DNA from: Telopea speciosissima
Taxonomy: Eukaryota > Streptophyta > Magnoliopsida > Proteales > Proteaceae
Direction: 5' to 3'
DNA: 64,000 bases
NCBI RefSeq assembly: GCF_018873765.1
Contig: NC_057923.1
Span: forward strand, 56,910,593 to 56,974,592
Under the pieces are notes generated by a model, which worked only from the letters and a program-made list of their open reading frames with translations, was not told where the DNA came from and ran no database searches. Of this stretch, positions 60,598-64,000 are shown piece after piece; position 1 is the stretch's first letter; every line of letters starts with the position of its first letter. Position numbers and translations under genes: made by a program.

Positions 60598-60758
60598 ATT
60601 ATCACCTATAATTCTGATACCCTCCAATTCTTCTACAATGCCTCACATGGGAGATAAAATGACCACTTATTCATTGTTACTAGTGAATAAGTGGTCATTT
60701 TAACTCCCATGTGAGGCATTGTAGGAGAATTGGAGGGTGTCAGAATTATAGGAGATAA
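60598..60758. mobile_element. 161-bp near-perfect fold-back element
   Basis: The left arm begins TTATCACCTATAATTCTGA. It runs through CCTCCAATTCTTCTACAATG to AATGACCACTTATTCA. It is mirrored almost base for base by the right arm from TGAATAAGTGGTCATTTTA to TCAGAATTATAGGAGATAA. The arms are about 75 bp with a loop of around 10 bases. Target repeats are not clear. This is a MITE or another recent palindromic insertion, able to form a strong hairpin on either strand. Confidence 0.8.
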
Positions 60759-61329
60759 CAATTTGTTACAAATGGAAGAAATAGAAGAAGCACCATCACT
60801 TTTTATTATAAAAAAAAAATTCTGACTGGTACCCTTATAAGACTTTTACGTGCTGTGTCTTTGTTTTTTTTGGGTAAATCACGCTCATAGTTTGAGGTAT
60901 TGGTATTGGATGCTTGATACGATTGATACCTGATTGATATCGTATTGTGAAACGGTACAGATAATGGGTAAAATGATCAAAAAATCTGTTTTTAAAGAAA
61001 ACCTAAAGGTAATTTTGTTTGATACAATCGATCCATGATATTGTATCTCTATCATTTCGATTTTGAATGCTCTAAAAGTCTAAAACCATGATCATGATGT
61101 GCCTCTCATAGTCTTTGTATTAGGGTAATACACATTTTTGGTAACCTGTAAGAGCACCTTGCGTGCGATTAATTGTCTTTTATTAGTGAATTGAGGGAGA
61201 AAGAGGAAAAGAAAGACAGGTGGGTGATAATAAAATACATCTGCAGGTCCCGGTTTCCAAGAAAGAAAAGGTAAAGGGGAAAAAAAAGAAAGAAAAAGCA
61301 CAATAATAAAGAAAAGAAAGAAGAAATCT
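60759..61329. other. Intergenic DNA with a dispersed AT-rich repeat
   Basis: 60885-61090 is a repeat of GGTATTGGTATTGG and GATACGATTGATACC words, similar in style to 7980-8215. Its edges, CATAGTTTGAGG and AAAACCATG, could be the ends of a MITE, but the flanks do not match well. Confidence 0.4.
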
Positions 61330-61365
61330 GGGGGTGGGGGTGGGGGTGGGGGTGGGGGTGGGGGG
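61330..61365 (+). repeat. G-rich hexamer repeat, potential G-quadruplex
   Basis: Six units of GGGGGT type, the last GGGGGG. Five or more runs of at least four G separated by single T satisfy the usual G-quadruplex rule on the plus strand. Confidence 0.85.
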
Positions 61366-61399
61366 CTATTCTTTCAAAAATTTGAAACAGAAACATTTA

Positions 61400-62985
61400 A
61401 AAACAAAAAAAAAAAAACATCTTTTTGACTTCAAAACAGGAATGAACTACTGGCCAAGTGGCCAATAGCCAACAGAAACAGCAGAGGCACAGAGCCAATG
61501 GAAATCTTTTTTATATTCCAATAATAATAATTTATGAGAAACAGCAGAATCAATGCAAATCCCTATTTTGGGTGGTTGTCAACTTTTTATTTAAGGTTTA
61601 ATGGGGAGGCAGAGACCAGAAAGTAGTAAGAAACACCAACTTCACTTTAGCTTCACTTTCTATTAGCATGATAGGTTTAACAGTAATCTTCTCTTTCTCA
61701 AAATCTCAATATAATGGTAAACTTTGTTTTTCCCTCTTTCTCATCAATCTAATAACCCCTTTTTATTGACTTCTTTGTCCAAAGCTTCTGTTTCTCAAAT
61801 CTTGACTCCAAAAATCAAACTCATCTCCGGTCTCCCATCAATGGAACACAGCTCGGATGAAGTTAAAACTACTCCCCCTTTGTTTTCCCTAATTTTACTT
61901 GACCCTTATTCTACCTCTGTTGTTGCATTGGACCTTATTTGCTTCATCTTCATCTCTCTTTAAATAAATAAAAAAGATGTGAAAGAATCCCATTAAAAAG
62001 AGGAAAAAGAATGTTAACTGGTTTGTATATACGATTCATATATAGGAGGATTTACATAGTAACAAAGAAGAAAGAGAGTGTAAAGGAGGAGAGAAAGTGT
62101 GTGAAAGGCTGCATACTAATTTTTCCATAAAAAAAAAGGAAAAAGAATATTAACCGGTCACGTGGTTAGTCGAAATGTTTAACCGTATTTTTGATAATCT
62201 CATTAGAATTTTGAGCTATTTTAAACACGTCATACCAATTTTTTTTTAATTTTTTTATTATTTTCATTTTTTATTAACTATGTCTCAGACTATTTTGGGC
62301 CTTTTAGCCAATTCAGGCTATGGATGGTTAAGAAACCTCTGGAGTCGTCTACAAGAAGCTCTTATATTGCTGAGGTTTTACCTACTGGCCTTAAGTGCAA
62401 AATACCTAAAAAGAGTTGCCTTATATAATGTTCTAATTAGTTTATTTCTTATCATATTAAAAAAATAAAAATGAGTGGGCTCTCTAAGGATTATAATTTT
62501 TATAAACATGGTTTAACAATTATAATCTATGGTGTGGTATAGAATCTTCATTTTCTAATGACATAATCCCCTAGCAGCGCCGATGGTCTTAATTCACATT
62601 AGCATTATAACTATTGCCATTAATATATGAAGGCATCAAAGTTATTAGATAAGCATAATGATGGCATTTTCTTAACCCCACCACCCCTCAAAAAAACAAA
62701 CGATGCCCTAACTTGAACTTTATTTAACCCCCAATAATCTAAAAAATACTCAATCTTCTTAAAATTTCTCACAATTCATCCACCATTTCACCCCTTATGG
62801 TTTACTGATTAACAACATCACCATAATGCTCATTTCTCTAAAACCTTTCCTCCATACACCCAAAGCTATGGCTATTTTTTCCCCTATTGCTACACAAACC
62901 ATACTCCATCAGATTATGGAAAAGGTTTATGCATTGTGTAAGTGGCAATAAAACATTCTTCTAGCCAAAAATATATATAATAAAG
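61400..62985. other. Intergenic DNA, nothing recognised
   Basis: AT-rich sequence with no exon, RNA gene or bounded repeat that I can support. Confidence 0.5.
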
Positions 62986-62992
62986 AATGACA

Positions 62993-63136
62993 GAAGTTTT
63001 TATGCACGGCCAAGCACATGCACGGCCTGAATTAATTATTGTTGGATAAGCATTTATGTCCATTCAAATTGACCATAAAGCCCCCACACCCCCCTATTGA
63101 ATGAATGATGTATGGAATCTACCGTGCATGAACTCC
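62993..63136. mobile_element. Possible MITE with ATGCACGG ends
   Basis: Begins GAAGTTTTTATGCACGG and ends CCGTGCATGAACTCC, an inverted pair of about 14 bp with indels. The interior phrases (GGATAAGCATTTATG and CATGCACGGCC types) resemble 9314-9420. Flanking duplications are not evident. Confidence 0.45.
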
Positions 63137-63241
63137 TTTCCCAAAAAGAATTAACTGAAGAGATGGCATTATCCTACTCCACTTAGTACTCTTTCGACAA
63201 TTTGGTTCTTTTATTTATGATCCATTAATTTATGGAGAAAA

Positions 63242-63419
63242 CCCAGGTGAAGAGCAAATCTCTTCATCCATCGTGATTTGACGTTATGATTGGACTCTTC
63301 GAATAATAAATATAATCATTGATTTCAACTGTTTTATTGACAAAGGTCCAAAATACTCTTTCTCAGTTCAATCGGAAAGTTAGATCCATAGATTAAGAGA
63401 TTCTCTCTTCACACAGGGT
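63242..63419. mobile_element. Possible MITE with GTGAAGAG ends
   Basis: Begins CCAGGTGAAGAGCAAATCTC and ends GAGATTCTCTCTTCACACAGG, an inverted pair of about 20 bp with mismatches around a 140-bp centre. A similar phrase (GGGTGAAGAGAGAATCTC) occurs at 7850. Target duplication is unclear. Confidence 0.45.
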
Positions 63420-64000
63420 GAAAAAATAAAAAACCCCCGATCCTTAATTTATTACCCATGTTGATGTTGTGATGTTCTTACAGATATAATACAGGGAGGG
63501 CAATGTAGTAGCTGACCTATTAGCTGATCATGTACAACAAACATTTGAATCTTCACTTTGATTGTCTCCTCCTCTATAGTTCTAACTTGATGTATTGTTT
63601 GTGAACTATTTTAGTTTTAATATTATTAGATCTTTAATAAATTTCCTTTTTACGGGATGAAATTGGGTTTTGATCCATAAAATTTGCCTTAATTTGGGGT
63701 TTAGAATTGCTGGAGAGGAATTAGAAGGAAAGAGTATTTAATCATATAGTTGGTTAGCCATTAAATCATCTTGTGGACAATCTTTTGGGGATATAATTAA
63801 GGTTTGTTTGGTTGGAGAGATGCATAATCACATAAAGGCATGTGGTCTCTTACTCTTGATGATAAAAAGGGGGAAAAGAAGGAAATAATAATAGCTTTAA
63901 ATTGAAGTCATCGTTCATTAGAATGGAGAGCTGTTACCTACCATTCGTTGACCTGATAAGCAGAACACATGACTCCAATGTCACTAAGTCATGCTCTTGG
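63420..64000. other. Intergenic DNA at the window end, nothing recognised
   Basis: AT-rich sequence without a supported gene or bounded repeat. Confidence 0.5.

Overview
This is nuclear DNA of a flowering plant, most likely a dicot or early-diverging angiosperm. The evidence is GT-AG spliced genes, plant-only protein families (NPH3/BTB, trihelix, LRR receptor kinase, CONSTANS-like B-box), AT-rich intergenic DNA, and Copia, RTE, L1, SINE and MITE remnants. I cannot name the species. Five protein-coding genes are supported, all rebuilt by joining exons across introns by eye.

Layout. (1) Minus strand, 160-6540: the first nine coding exons of a cytosolic-type pyruvate kinase; the rest lies left of base 1. 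(2) 6541-15547: repeat-rich intergenic DNA with MITE-like hairpins, a long TA microsatellite, an LTR-like fragment and a broken CONSTANS-like double B-box pseudogene (13750-14075, minus). (3) Plus strand, 15548-28824: a two-exon gene for a 127-residue single-pass membrane protein of unknown function. Its only intron is 12.9 kb and holds two decayed Copia elements, a nested MITE, a SINE-like piece, an RTE LINE with target duplications and an L1 fragment. (4) Plus strand, 31906-37339: a four-exon NPH3/BTB gene resembling Arabidopsis At3g44820. (5) 37340-43358: intergenic, with an RTE fragment, a hairpin MITE and a direct duplication of over 570 bp. (6) Plus strand, 43359-56489: a seven-exon gene for one 574-residue protein that joins a trihelix DNA-binding domain to a UMP-kinase-like amino-acid-kinase domain. 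Its fourth intron is 9.3 kb and packed with nested transposons. (7) Minus strand, 57362-59517: a two-exon LRR receptor kinase that is a clear PXC1 relative. (8) 59518-64000: promoter and intergenic DNA with a perfect fold-back element and a G-rich repeat.

The genes are independent transcription units and do not form a pathway. The main structural story is transposon nesting inside two very large introns. Several small elements can be delimited exactly because they carry 8-bp target duplications, hAT-like in style, and because some landed in recognisable Copia or LINE coding sequence whose frame reads on across them. Two of these families have different ends but share an interior of about 400 bp. 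Pyruvate kinase and the PXC1 relative are, from memory, neighbours in Arabidopsis (At2g36580 and At2g36570), so part of the gene order may be ancient.
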